Source: Thermoleophilaceae bacterium
GTDB taxonomy: Bacteria; Actinomycetota; Thermoleophilia; Solirubrobacterales; Thermoleophilaceae
Length of the DNA stretch: 9,947 bases
Assembly (NCBI GenBank): GCA_013813135.1
Contig: JACCSF010000118.1
Location: 1-9,947 of the forward strand
Direction: 5' to 3'
The position numbers and the translations under genes are program-made. Position 1 is the first letter of the stretch. Each line of letters opens with the position of its first letter. The notes beneath the pieces were generated by a model, which had not been told where the DNA came from, made no database searches, and saw only the letters and a program-made list of their open reading frames with translations. Below are positions 1 to 6,469 of the stretch, piece after piece.

Positions 1-127
1 GACCACCTCGGTCCTCCCGGACTCGCTCTGCGCAGACGAGCCCAGGGTCCGCAGACCACCGGACGGCCGCTCAGGTGGTCCAGTTTTCAACCGGCGCAGG
101 TGGTCCAGTCTTCACCCGGCGCCGACA
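1..127. mobile_element. Terminal end of an IS21-like insertion sequence
   Basis: Read on the minus strand, the sequence inward from base 127 starts TGTCGG, then GGTGAAGACTGGACCACC, and 25 bp further in repeats as GGTTGAAAACTGGACCACC. IS21-family elements are known to begin with TG, end with CA, and carry several internal copies of part of the terminal repeat as transposase-binding sites. The pattern here fits that, so base 127 (plus strand ...CCGACA) is the probable outer boundary and the element extends leftwards out of the window. No transposase reading frame is convincing in bases 1-71, which would be the non-coding tail after the helper ATPase gene. The boundary lies only 20 bp past the stop codon of the regulator gene. 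The family name rests on recalled end sequences, not on a database match. Confidence 0.5.
72..121 (+). repeat. Two tandem 25-bp repeats at the IS end
   Basis: Bases 72-96 and 97-121 are head-to-tail copies of a 25-bp unit starting CAGGTGGTCCAGT and ending CCGGCG. They differ at only two positions (T/C and A/C). The 7-mer GGTGGTC inside each unit also occurs in reverse (GACCACC) at 1-7 and 54-60. The copy at 54-60 can pair with that at 74-80 as a 7-bp stem with a 13-nt loop. Likely transposase-binding sites. Confidence 0.75.
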
Positions 128-147
128 AGCGGCGCGAGAAGCAGGGG

Positions 148-2889
148 TCATGCGGTTTCCGATAGTGCCGCAGCGAGTTCGCTTCGTGCACTGATTCCGA
201 GCTTCGGATAGATGCGGTAGAGGTGCGTGCTTACCGTCCGCGGCGAGACGAACAACTTCTCGCCGATCTCTCGGTTCGAGAGGCTCTCGGCGGCGAGATG
301 GGCGATCTGAAGTTCCTGGGCGGTGAGGGCGTCCCGAAGCGAGGGATCGCGACGACGGCTCGACTCGCCTGAGGCGCGCAGCTCCCGTCGCGCCTGGTCG
401 GCCCAAGCCGCGCAGCCGAGGGCGTCGAAGGCGTCGCGGGCCGCCCGCAGCGGCCCCCGGGACTCGGTGATCTGGCGGCGACGTCGTAGCCACCGGCCCT
501 GGGCGAGGAGCAGGCGGGCGCGTTGGTAGGGCCAACGGGTCAGATCCGCGCCGAGGGCGGCCTCGAAGCATTTCGCAGCGTCGTCGTCCTCCGCGAGCAC
601 GGCTCGGGCGTGACGCAGGTTCAGCGCTACCCACGCTCCAGGATCTGGACCCACCGCCGTCTCGATCTCCGCAAGGCGTTCTCGGCCTTGCGCGACCTGG
701 TCAGCCTGCAGCGCGGCCTCTGCGAGATCTCCGATGACCCAGCAGGCCAACATGCGGTGGTGGGCGGGATCGAGCGGATCGAAGAGACGTTCGGCGAGCT
801 CGTATGCCTCGATGGGTCGGCCAGCTCCGAGGGTCGCCAAGATGCGACCGAACTGCGCTTGGGCGACGAGGGCGTTCACCTTTGCCGGGAGTCCAACGCG
901 CTCTGCTCGGGTTGCCGCCCGCTCTGCCGCATCCTCGTCCCCACGCATGCCGGCGATCAGCGAGGCGGCGATGTCGCCGCCTGCGGCGAAAAGGGGCTCG
1001 TTCAGCTCATTGGCCAGCCGTCGGACTTCGTCTGCAGCCGGGCTGGCGGTTGTCCAATCCGCGAGTCGTGCTGCCACGCTTGCTTGCAGCGAGAGCATGC
1101 GCGGCAGAAGCCCGAGACGGCCCTCCTCGCGCAGGCCATCGACCGCGTCACCAAGAAAGACGCTGGCGCTGTCGAACTCGCCAACAACAGCAGCGGCTGG
1201 TCCAAGGTGCAGCGCCGCCTCGGTTGTGTAGCTGCCCTCCGCAGCGACACTCCGAAGTCGCGTTGATAGCTCCGCTGTCAGGCCAATCGGATCAGCACCA
1301 AGTTGAACGGCAAGCCCACGATGATCATCGGTCGCGGGACTTAGGCCTCGGGCCGCCTCGACGAGGATCTGCTGAGTTGCCGGGCTAGGGTCCCCAAACC
1401 AAGCGCGCGAGACCACGAGCCAGATCAGGTCAGTTTGGAGATCGGAGTCATCAGCCTGGCCCGCGGCCTCGGCGATCGCCAACAGCGCAGTCACGCGCTG
1501 CTCGTCAAGAGGCTTCGGGTCGACCATCTCTTCGATCCAGGCCATGCGTGCACGGTCCAGAGCCCTAGGCCGCAGGGGCTCGATCTCTCGCAGGAGTGGG
1601 ACCACGACGTCGGGCTGACCCAATTCAAAGGCGAGCTCGGCCGCGGCCAGCAGTCGTCGGCTGCGCTGCGCGGTCTCACCGAGCTCGCCCGCGCGGCGGG
1701 TAGCGGTCACGGCCACGGCCCTTGCTCCGCGCCGCCGTGCACGACGGCCGGCCTCTTCGAGCTCTGCCGCGACATCCTCGTGCGTCCCGCTGATGAGGGC
1801 GGCGCGGTGCCAGACCCGGCGATCCGGCTCGTCGGCAAGCACCTCAGCGAGCGCCTCGTGGACTCGGCGGCGGCGCTCGATCGGAGCCGCCTGACTTACC
1901 GCTGACCGCATCAGCGGATGCCGGAAGAGGACCGTGCGCTCATCTAGCTCGACGATCGCGACGTCGGCAGCAGACTGGAGGGTCTCAACGCCGAGCGGCT
2001 CGTCCGCGACCAAACGCCCAGCTTCCAGGACCTCACTCAGGCGGTCGCTCTCGCTGAGGGCCGCCACCAAGAGCAACAACTGCGTTTCGAGCGAAAGCTC
2101 CCGGGCGCGGGCGGCGAATGCCCGCTCCAGGCGTTCCGTCAATGGCACCAGGCCCGGCATCACGCGGTCGTCGTCGAGCTGGTCTGCGATGGACGTCAAC
2201 TCGATCAGGGCCAGCGGGTTGCCCGCCGCCTCGTACAGGATGCGAGCGCGTTCGGACGCCGGAACGTGATCCTCACTGTGCGCGAGCAGGCGATCCGCCG
2301 ACTCCGGGTCGAGCGGCTGCAGCTGAAGCTCCGGTAGCTCGCCGGCACTGAACACGGTCGGGTAGCCCTCGCGCGCTGCCGCCAACAGGACGATCGGGTC
2401 TGACTCGAGTCTGCGCGCGACGAAGGCGAGCACATCTACCGAAGCCTGGTCAAGCCAATGGGCGTCCTCGGCGACAAGGAGCAGGGGGCGATCGGTCGCT
2501 GCGTCCGACAACAGGTCGAGAACTGCCAGGGCGATACGAAAGTGCTCCGGCGGTTGGTCATCACCGAGGCCCAAGGCCGCGTCGAGCACGGCCTGCTGCG
2601 TCGGGCTCAGACCTGCCGCCTGCGAGCGCACCGGACGCAACAGCTGCTGGAGCCCGGCGAACGCGAGCCGTGCCTCCGACTGCACGCCTCTAGTCGCCAG
2701 CACATTGATGTTCCGGCGCTCGGCAAGCGCGATGGTCTCGGACAGCAGGCGGGACTTACCGATTCCGGGCTCGCCGCGGAGAACGAGCGCTCCGCCGGAC
2801 CGCTCGACGTCGTCCAGGAGGCCGGTCAGAAGCTGCATCTCGGCCTCCCGGCCGAGCAGTGGCGCACCACTCTCCGATAGGGCCGGCAT
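148..2889 (-). CDS. Large ATPase/LuxR-type transcriptional regulator (LAL-like)
   Basis: Cytoplasmic transcription factor of about 913 aa. Numbered from the ATG at 2889, an N-terminal AAA-type ATPase has a Walker A motif GEPGIGKS (about residues 39-46) and a Walker B-like LLLVAEDAHWLD (about 136-147). A long middle part of helical, TPR-like Ala/Leu/Arg-rich repeats follows. The C-terminal LuxR helix-turn-helix starts at LTAQELQIAHLAAE (about 855) and includes NREIGEKLFVSPRTVSTHL. This order and length are typical of LAL regulators, which bind ATP and an inducer and activate nearby genes. The frame is also open to a TTG at 2922 (11 more residues). Neither start has a clear ribosome-binding site, and the ATG is preferred because it sits just before the conserved LLGRE segment. 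The gene follows the hydrolase gene on the same strand, 117 bp away, with a stem-loop between them. The inducer and targets are unknown. Confidence 0.93.
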   Translation of the reverse strand: MPALSESGAPLLGREAEMQLLTGLLDDVERSGGALVLRGEPGIGKSRLLSETIALAERRNINVLATRGVQSEARLAFAGLQQLLRPVRSQAAGLSPTQQAVLDAALGLGDDQPPEHFRIALAVLDLLSDAATDRPLLLVAEDAHWLDQASVDVLAFVARRLESDPIVLLAAAREGYPTVFSAGELPELQLQPLDPESADRLLAHSEDHVPASERARILYEAAGNPLALIELTSIADQLDDDRVMPGLVPLTERLERAFAARARELSLETQLLLLVAALSESDRLSEVLEAGRLVADEPLGVETLQSAADVAIVELDERTVLFRHPLMRSAVSQAAPIERRRRVHEALAEVLADEPDRRVWHRAALISGTHEDVAAELEEAGRRARRRGARAVAVTATRRAGELGETAQRSRRLLAAAELAFELGQPDVVVPLLREIEPLRPRALDRARMAWIEEMVDPKPLDEQRVTALLAIAEAAGQADDSDLQTDLIWLVVSRAWFGDPSPATQQILVEAARGLSPATDDHRGLAVQLGADPIGLTAELSTRLRSVAAEGSYTTEAALHLGPAAAVVGEFDSASVFLGDAVDGLREEGRLGLLPRMLSLQASVAARLADWTTASPAADEVRRLANELNEPLFAAGGDIAASLIAGMRGDEDAAERAATRAERVGLPAKVNALVAQAQFGRILATLGAGRPIEAYELAERLFDPLDPAHHRMLACWVIGDLAEAALQADQVAQGRERLAEIETAVGPDPGAWVALNLRHARAVLAEDDDAAKCFEAALGADLTRWPYQRARLLLAQGRWLRRRRQITESRGPLRAARDAFDALGCAAWADQARRELRASGESSRRRDPSLRDALTAQELQIAHLAAESLSNREIGEKLFVSPRTVSTHLYRIYPKLGISARSELAAALSETA

Positions 2890-2949
2890 CGGAGAGCCAT
2901 CGTCGCACGACGCTGAGAGCAAGTCGATGTCTGGCGTCGTCGCGAGCAG

Positions 2950-2980
2950 GTGCCCCGCGCTCGCGAGGAGCGCAGGGCAC
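2950..2980 (-). terminator. Strong stem-loop between hydrolase and regulator genes
   Basis: Arms GTGCCCTGCGCTC and GAGCGCGGGGCAC (minus strand) pair over 13 bp with one internal T-G wobble and a 5-nt loop. On the plus strand the wobble becomes a C/A mismatch, so the structure is better as minus-strand RNA, the direction in which both flanking genes are read. No U-run follows, so it is not a classical intrinsic terminator. GC-rich U-less hairpins do act as terminators or mRNA processing/stability elements in actinobacteria. It lies 27 bases after the hydrolase stop and 60 before the regulator ATG, so partial termination or attenuation between the two genes is a reasonable inference. Confidence 0.5.
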
Positions 2981-3006
2981 GCTGCGCGCCGCGTCCGCGG
3001 CGCCGG

Positions 3007-3744
3007 CTAGGCGGGACTCGGAGCCGTCGCGGTCGCGCCGACTGCCGTCCGGATCAACTCGGCAACCGCGCTGGGCTGCGAGAGGGCGATCGAGTGCGAA
3101 GCGTCGACCTCGATCGTCTGGGCCCCGGCGCGCTCGGCCATGTGACGTTCGCCATCCGGCGGAATGGCCTTGTCCTTCGTCGCCACCACCGCCCATGACG
3201 GCAGCGTCTTCCACGCCGCGGCCTCGGCGCGATCCTCGAAGATCGCGGCGAACGGGCGCTGGCTGACCGCGAGGACCGAGATCAGCTCGTCCGGCAGATC
3301 GGCGGCGAACGCCTCGCGGTAGAGCTCCGGGGCGATCGTCAGTTCGACCGCGGTCTCGCCGTTGTCGAGCGGGTAGTTGCCCGGGCGAACCGCGCCGACC
3401 AGCGGCGTCTCGCCGAACTGGCCGAAGATCTCGCCGAAGGACTCGCCCTCGTCGAGTGCGAACGCGGCCACGTAGACCAGGCCCACCGCGTTTGGAGTGC
3501 TCGCGCCGGCGACGGAGATCACCGCGCCGCCGTAGGAATGGCCGACCAGCAGCACCGGCCCGTCGATCTGGTTGACGTAGCTCGCGATGTACTCGGCGTC
3601 ATGCGCAAGCCCGCGGAGCGGGTTCGCCGGCGCGAGCACCGGCAGATCGCGCGACTGGAGCTCCTTGATCACCGGCGCCCAGAACGAGGCGTCGGCAAAG
3701 CCGCCATGGACGAGAACAACCGTGGGGGTGTTCTGTTCGCTCAT
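3007..3744 (-). CDS. Alpha/beta hydrolase (esterase-like)
   Basis: Soluble 245-aa serine hydrolase of the alpha/beta fold, with no signal peptide. Visible parts are the oxyanion segment VLVHGGF (10-16), the nucleophile elbow GHSYGG with Ser70, the acid in VVATKDKAIPPD (Asp191), and the catalytic His217 in DASHSIALSQP. Length and motif order match the AB_hydrolase_6-like group of small esterases and lactonases. The substrate cannot be read from sequence. The ATG start is supported by AAGGAAG at 3751-3757 (minus strand), 6 bases upstream. A TTGACG further upstream could be a -35 box, but no good -10 lies at the right distance. The gene is first in a minus-strand pair with the LAL-like regulator. 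Its TAG stop is in the same frame as the regulator, and no other stop lies between them. Regulation by the downstream LuxR protein is plausible but inferred. Confidence 0.92.
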   Translation of the reverse strand: MSEQNTPTVVLVHGGFADASFWAPVIKELQSRDLPVLAPANPLRGLAHDAEYIASYVNQIDGPVLLVGHSYGGAVISVAGASTPNAVGLVYVAAFALDEGESFGEIFGQFGETPLVGAVRPGNYPLDNGETAVELTIAPELYREAFAADLPDELISVLAVSQRPFAAIFEDRAEAAAWKTLPSWAVVATKDKAIPPDGERHMAERAGAQTIEVDASHSIALSQPSAVAELIRTAVGATATAPSPA

Positions 3745-4181
3745 GTCCGTCTTCCTTTCTGGTGGTTGTAGCGGACATCGCGAACGTACGTCTGAGCCCA
3801 GCCCTTCGCGTCCGTCAAATGACTGAATCCGGGCCGGCGATGACGTACGCCATGACGAGCACGATCGCGTAGCGGCCCGGCCGCGGAGGTCCGCTCTCTA
3901 CGGAGGGAGCGCTGCCGCCTGGAGTGTCGCCTTGCGCGAAAGGCAGCGGCGGGGGCCAACGAGCTCGCCCCTGCACAGCCGAGGGCCGACTGCCGTCACT
4001 GATTGCCGGGATAGAACGTCAGGCGCAAGAACCGAAGGCCGCTCGAACAACGGCCTCCCGGTGCATCGCGATCTGCCTCTGACGGCGAGGGCAAGCATTC
4101 TCGTTCCCACCCTGTTTCCACCGGCGCTAGCAGACGCGCGTGGCTCAGCGCATATCTCGCTCTCTAGAGCCTTTCCTGGAG
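3745..4181. other. Stretch without a convincing gene, 5' of the hydrolase
   Basis: No open frame here has both a credible start and natural-looking composition. The right-hand part up to 4181 is the 3' flank of the tRNA remnant. The hydrolase promoter should lie in the 3745-3850 part. A hairpin AGGCCG/CGGCCT with a 9-nt loop sits at 4036-4056, without a T-run. A short hydrophobic minus-strand stretch (YAIVLVMAYVIAG, about 3850-3890) ends at a TGA near 3827 but has no start and is not called. Confidence 0.5.
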
Positions 4182-4228
4182 CGCGCCCGACAGGATTCGA
4201 ACCTGTGACCTTCGGTTCCGTAGACCGA
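4182..4228 (-). tRNA. 3' half of tRNA-Arg(ACG): truncated gene, probable attachment-site remnant
   Basis: On the minus strand the following can be read in order. The anticodon arm is TCGGT-CTACGGA-ACCGA (4228-4212), with a perfect 5-bp stem and anticodon ACG at 4221-4219. The variable loop is AGGTC (4211-4207). The T-arm is ACAGG-TTCGAAT-CCTGT (4206-4190). The acceptor 3' strand is CGGGCGC (4189-4183), with discriminator G at 4182 and no encoded CCA. The bases just upstream do not form a D-arm or an acceptor 5' strand at the right distance, so the 5' half is missing and it cannot be a working tRNA. A GCGCCCG that could pair with the acceptor occurs at 4291-4285, with AGCTCAG soon after. The spacing is about 36 nt too long, so this is either chance or a badly rearranged 5' half. 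Tyrosine-recombinase elements commonly leave just such a 3' half at one end. If so, the element lay on the high-coordinate side. Bases 4229-4520 hold nothing else clear. Confidence 0.75.
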
Positions 4229-4520
4229 CCCGGAATCGACTCGAGCCCGCTTGCCAGAGCGCGGAAGGCTGAGCTGCGCTGCAACGGGCGCTGCAACGAA
4301 TCGCGGCGCGCAAGCTGCCCGCGCCGGCGCTGCGACGCCATCAGGGAGGAGCGAACCCTGCTCGCCAATTGGTCCGAGTCCGGCGCAGTGGTGCGGGTCG
4401 GCAACCATTACTCGCGGTCGCGTCTTTCTACCTTCTGAGGCTGGATCGTGGCCTCAATGAGCCGCTTCGGCAGCCTCGGAATCGTTGCCGGCGGCTTCAG
4501 GCGAATCCGTCCGGCACCGA

Positions 4521-4538
4521 TACCATGGTTAAGCCATG
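4521..4538 (+). promoter_or_regulatory. Promoter-like -10 box and inverted repeat over the start codon
   Basis: TACCAT at 4521-4526 fits the actinobacterial -10 pattern TANNNT and would place transcription start at about the ATG at 4536, suggesting a leaderless mRNA. There is no Shine-Dalgarno sequence before this ATG. The -35 region is weak (TTCAGG at 4496-4501, 19 bp spacing). CATGG-TTAAG-CCATG (4524-4538) is a perfect 5-bp inverted repeat covering the end of the -10 box and the start codon, a position suited to an operator. A 4-codon frame from the ATG at 4525 ends in a TGA that overlaps the gene start. Confidence 0.4.
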
Positions 4539-4754
4539 ACTGTCGACGAGACACCCGCCGGCACGCTCGTAGTCGACTTCACCGAGAAGGAGTACAACGA
4601 CTACCTCGAGGGCGAGGTCCGGCGCGGCACCGGCTTGACCGTTGCCGAGTTCGTGCGCGCTTACGAGGCCGGCGAGCTCGATGACGCCGACCCGGCCGTG
4701 AGCGAGCTCGTCGGGTTGCTGCGCATCGGGCAGAACGGCGATCGCGCCGCGTAG
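4536..4754 (+). CDS. Small hypothetical protein (72 aa), possible antitoxin-like partner
   Basis: Acidic 72-aa soluble protein. It starts with a short beta-like segment (GTLVVDFTEKEYNDYL), then has a helical part with GLTVAEFVRAYEAGELDDADPAVSELVGLLRIG. The composition and the regular spacing of charged and aliphatic residues look like a real protein. No named family is recognised with confidence. Small acidic proteins with a TVxEFVxxYxxGEL-like helix, encoded immediately before a larger protein, are a common antitoxin layout. The gene has no ribosome-binding site and may be translated from a leaderless transcript. The next gene follows on the same strand, with its frame open from before this stop codon, so the two are probably co-transcribed. 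The antitoxin role is inferred from layout only. Confidence 0.7.
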   Translation: MTVDETPAGTLVVDFTEKEYNDYLEGEVRRGTGLTVAEFVRAYEAGELDDADPAVSELVGLLRIGQNGDRAA

Positions 4755-4824
4755 GGAAGCTCAGGGTCTCGCGGATCACCTCAACTCCGTCCTGAACCGG
4801 ACGGTCACCGATTCGCGTCTGTCG

Positions 4825-5271
4825 TTGCTCGCGCTGCCCTACTCAACCAGTACGTTCGAGCTGACGCGACTGGTCGACCGGGCGAGCGCGCCGCTCGAGT
4901 TGGACGGGACGTCAGCACGCCTGTTCGTGCGCCAGATCATCGAGGTCGTCGACGGGCACTGCCAGGTCGAGTCGTACAGCTACCGGCTGCAGGCGAATGA
5001 GGCGGTCGAGTCGTGGCTGATTCGTTGGGAGTACTACCGCGCAGCGCCGCGACCCGACTACTCCTACCCCCTCGCGCACGTGCACGTCAACGCGGCCTTC
5101 GCTGACGGAAGCACCGTGGGCAGGCTTCACATCCCGACACGCCCTGTCCCACTCGAGCTCGTGATCTGGCACCTCATCGCTGAATGGGATGTCGCACCGA
5201 GGCTAGAGGACTGGCGAGGGCTGCTCAGACAGTCGATCGAGGGCTTCGATGCGCGACGGACAATCGATTGA
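4825..5271 (+). CDS. Hypothetical protein (about 148 aa), possible toxin-like partner
   Basis: Soluble protein of 148 aa if started at the TTG at 4825. It has a beta-rich middle (RLFVRQIIEVVDGHCQ, ESYSYRLQ, WLIRWEYYR), an HVHVNA segment after YPLA, and a C-terminal helical part with PVPLELVIWHLIAEWDVAP and DWRGLL. The strand pattern and the His pair loosely recall TumE/DUF6516-type toxin-like proteins, but this is a weak resemblance. The frame is open back to 4702 and the upstream residues (HLNSVLNRTVTDSRLSLL) look protein-like. The true start is therefore probably earlier, although only CTG codons are available and no ribosome-binding site is visible. Either a non-standard start, coupling to the 72-aa gene (stop at 4754), or loss of the original start is possible. 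Cellular role unknown. Confidence 0.7.
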   Translation: MLALPYSTSTFELTRLVDRASAPLELDGTSARLFVRQIIEVVDGHCQVESYSYRLQANEAVESWLIRWEYYRAAPRPDYSYPLAHVHVNAAFADGSTVGRLHIPTRPVPLELVIWHLIAEWDVAPRLEDWRGLLRQSIEGFDARRTID

Positions 5272-5689
5272 ACCCGCGCCGCTCGGGGCGGAAACGGTCG
5301 GCCCGAACGAGCGGCAGCCGGACCGTCGCCGGGCAGTCCCCAATTGCACTCCCTCATGGGGACGCGAGAGCAACCCGACGCCAAGCAAGGACTGTCGCTA
5401 GTCGTCCGAGGCAGGCGTCTCGGGCATCGGACCGCACACGCTCGCTCGTCGCGCGAAGCGAAAGTGTCGGCGCCCCCTACAGCAGGCTGCTGGCCCTGCA
5501 GTCGAATCCCGTGCGCTTCGGCTCCTCGCCTCGTCCGTGCGTAACGCACTTTCGGTGGCTTTCGGGCTTTCAGCCGGGATCTGGCCGCAAGGCCAGCTCA
5601 ACTAGAACCCTACTCCCCTTGATGGCTCCGCGCCGAGACGTTTCGCTAGCCGTTTCGCCAGACACTGCTCGTGAAGAAACGGTCCAATT
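5272..5689. other. Spacer without a recognisable gene
   Basis: No frame in either direction gives a natural-looking protein. Small structures visible are a perfect 6-bp hairpin CTGGCC-GCAA-GGCCAG at 5581-5596 with a GNRA tetraloop, and two adjacent 12-bp near-repeats CGTTTCGCTAGC / CGTTTCGCCAGA at 5639-5662, 28 bp before the next gene. The hairpin lacks a T-run. A GTCGAATCCC at about 5502-5511 resembles part of a tRNA T-arm, but no tRNA can be folded around it. Confidence 0.5.
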
Positions 5690-5902
5690 GTGCCTGACGA
5701 GTCGCCGTATGCTGCCGCCGTGCGGGCGCTCCTAGAGGACGGGCCTATGCAAGGCAAGACGGTCGAGGTCGAGGCCGTGGAGGGCCGGCCACCCAAGACG
5801 ATTGACGTCCCAGATGAGAAGGGCGGCGCCTGCCGTTATTGCCTGGCGCAGTGGACCCAGGAGGGCATGACGGCGGCCTACACGTTTCTCTACGCCGTCT
5901 AG
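5690..5902 (+). CDS. Small hypothetical protein (70 aa)
   Basis: Soluble 70-aa protein with a GTG start at 5690. A short helical N-terminus is followed by DGPMQGKTVEVEAVEG, a PPKTIDVPD segment and a C-terminal CRYCLAQW...AAYTFLYAV. The GGP-x-x-G-x-x-VEV, then VPD, then aromatic-strand pattern is one seen in short uncharacterised actinobacterial and phage-associated proteins, but no function is known to me. A weak GAAGAA lies about 11 bases before the start. An internal ATG (Met20, at 5747) would still keep the conserved-looking part. Its TAG stop (5900-5902) shares the palindrome CTAG with the stop of the converging membrane-protein gene, so the two end on top of each other. The Cys-x-x-Cys pair (CRYC) is notable in so small a protein. 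Confidence 0.65.
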   Translation: MPDESPYAAAVRALLEDGPMQGKTVEVEAVEGRPPKTIDVPDEKGGACRYCLAQWTQEGMTAAYTFLYAV

Positions 5903-6440
5903 TCCGCTCTTGCGCCGGCACCACCTGCGCTGCCGCTTGCCAAGCTAGTCCGGCGTCCCGGGCCAGTAGGGCGCGGCGCAACCGCCGCAGTCTCGCCGCG
6001 CAGGTAGAGGAGCACGCTCGCGACGATGATCCAGATCCCGGAGAGGCCGAAGGCGACGAACCCGGCCGGTGTGAAGAAGGCGATGAAGAGCCGGATTCCT
6101 ACCCAGCCGAGCCAGGGCGGCAGCACCTTGGCGCGCACCGCCAGCAGGGAGGTGGCGAGCACCAGCGCCGCCAGCCCTGTCGTGAAGGGAAGGAAGAAGT
6201 CGTTGTCAATCGCGTTCATTGCCTGGGCCGCCGCCGGCTCGACGCCGCCGGCGTAGTCGGCAAGGGCGAAATGGAGCCCGGCCGCGGCGAGGAATCCACC
6301 AGCCGTCACGACGCCGGCCCCGAACGCGAAGGCCGGGAGCGCGCTGCGACCCGGCAGGGCAGCGCGGAACCGCTCTCGCAGCGTCGCCGAGAAGAAGAGC
6401 AGAGGACGGCGCTAAAGGCGAGCAGAACGGCGGCGATCAT
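5899..6440 (-). pseudogene. Integral membrane protein gene, frameshifted and 5'-truncated
   Basis: The longest intact frame (5899-6309, GTG start, 136 aa) is only the C-terminal part of a multi-pass membrane protein. It contains hydrophobic stretches around GGFLAAAGLHFALA, TTGLAALVLATSLLAV, WLGWVGIRLFIAFF and SGIWIIVASVLLYL. The frame stays open upstream with natural sequence (FFSATLRERFRAALPG) to a TAG at 6414-6412. The preceding residues continue in another frame as MIAAVLLAFSAVL from an ATG at 6440. One missing base near 6400-6404 (minus-strand CCTCTGCTC) explains the switch. Related proteins, as far as I recall them, have a further N-terminal segment before the MIAAVLL helix. Here that is absent and is replaced by the transposase remnant. 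Function unknown, and the gene is probably inactive. Confidence 0.7.
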
Positions 6441-6469
6441 CTCCCTCGCTCGCCCCCCGGATGCCCACG

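Noticed and set aside
3826..3959. Minus-strand frame with a hydrophobic end (YAIVLVMAYVIAG) before the hydrolase gene
   Set aside because: It has no start codon or ribosome-binding site and the upstream residues are Pro/Gly/Arg-rich. It could be a worn-out gene end but cannot be supported.
4231..4291. GCGCCCG and AGCTCAG on the minus strand as the 5' half of the tRNA-Arg
   Set aside because: The 7-mer pairs with the acceptor 3' strand, but the distance to the anticodon arm is about 36 nt too long and no D-arm forms. A 7-base match is not rare in DNA this GC-rich.
4145..4408. Minus-strand frames across the tRNA remnant as the end of an integrase gene
   Set aside because: The tyrosine-recombinase motifs (H-x-x-R, the Tyr box) are not visible. 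Frames crossing tRNA sequence are usually spurious.
5490..5540. GTCGAATCCC as part of a tRNA or tmRNA
   Set aside because: The flanking bases do not pair into a T-arm or acceptor stem, and no anticodon arm lies at the right distance.
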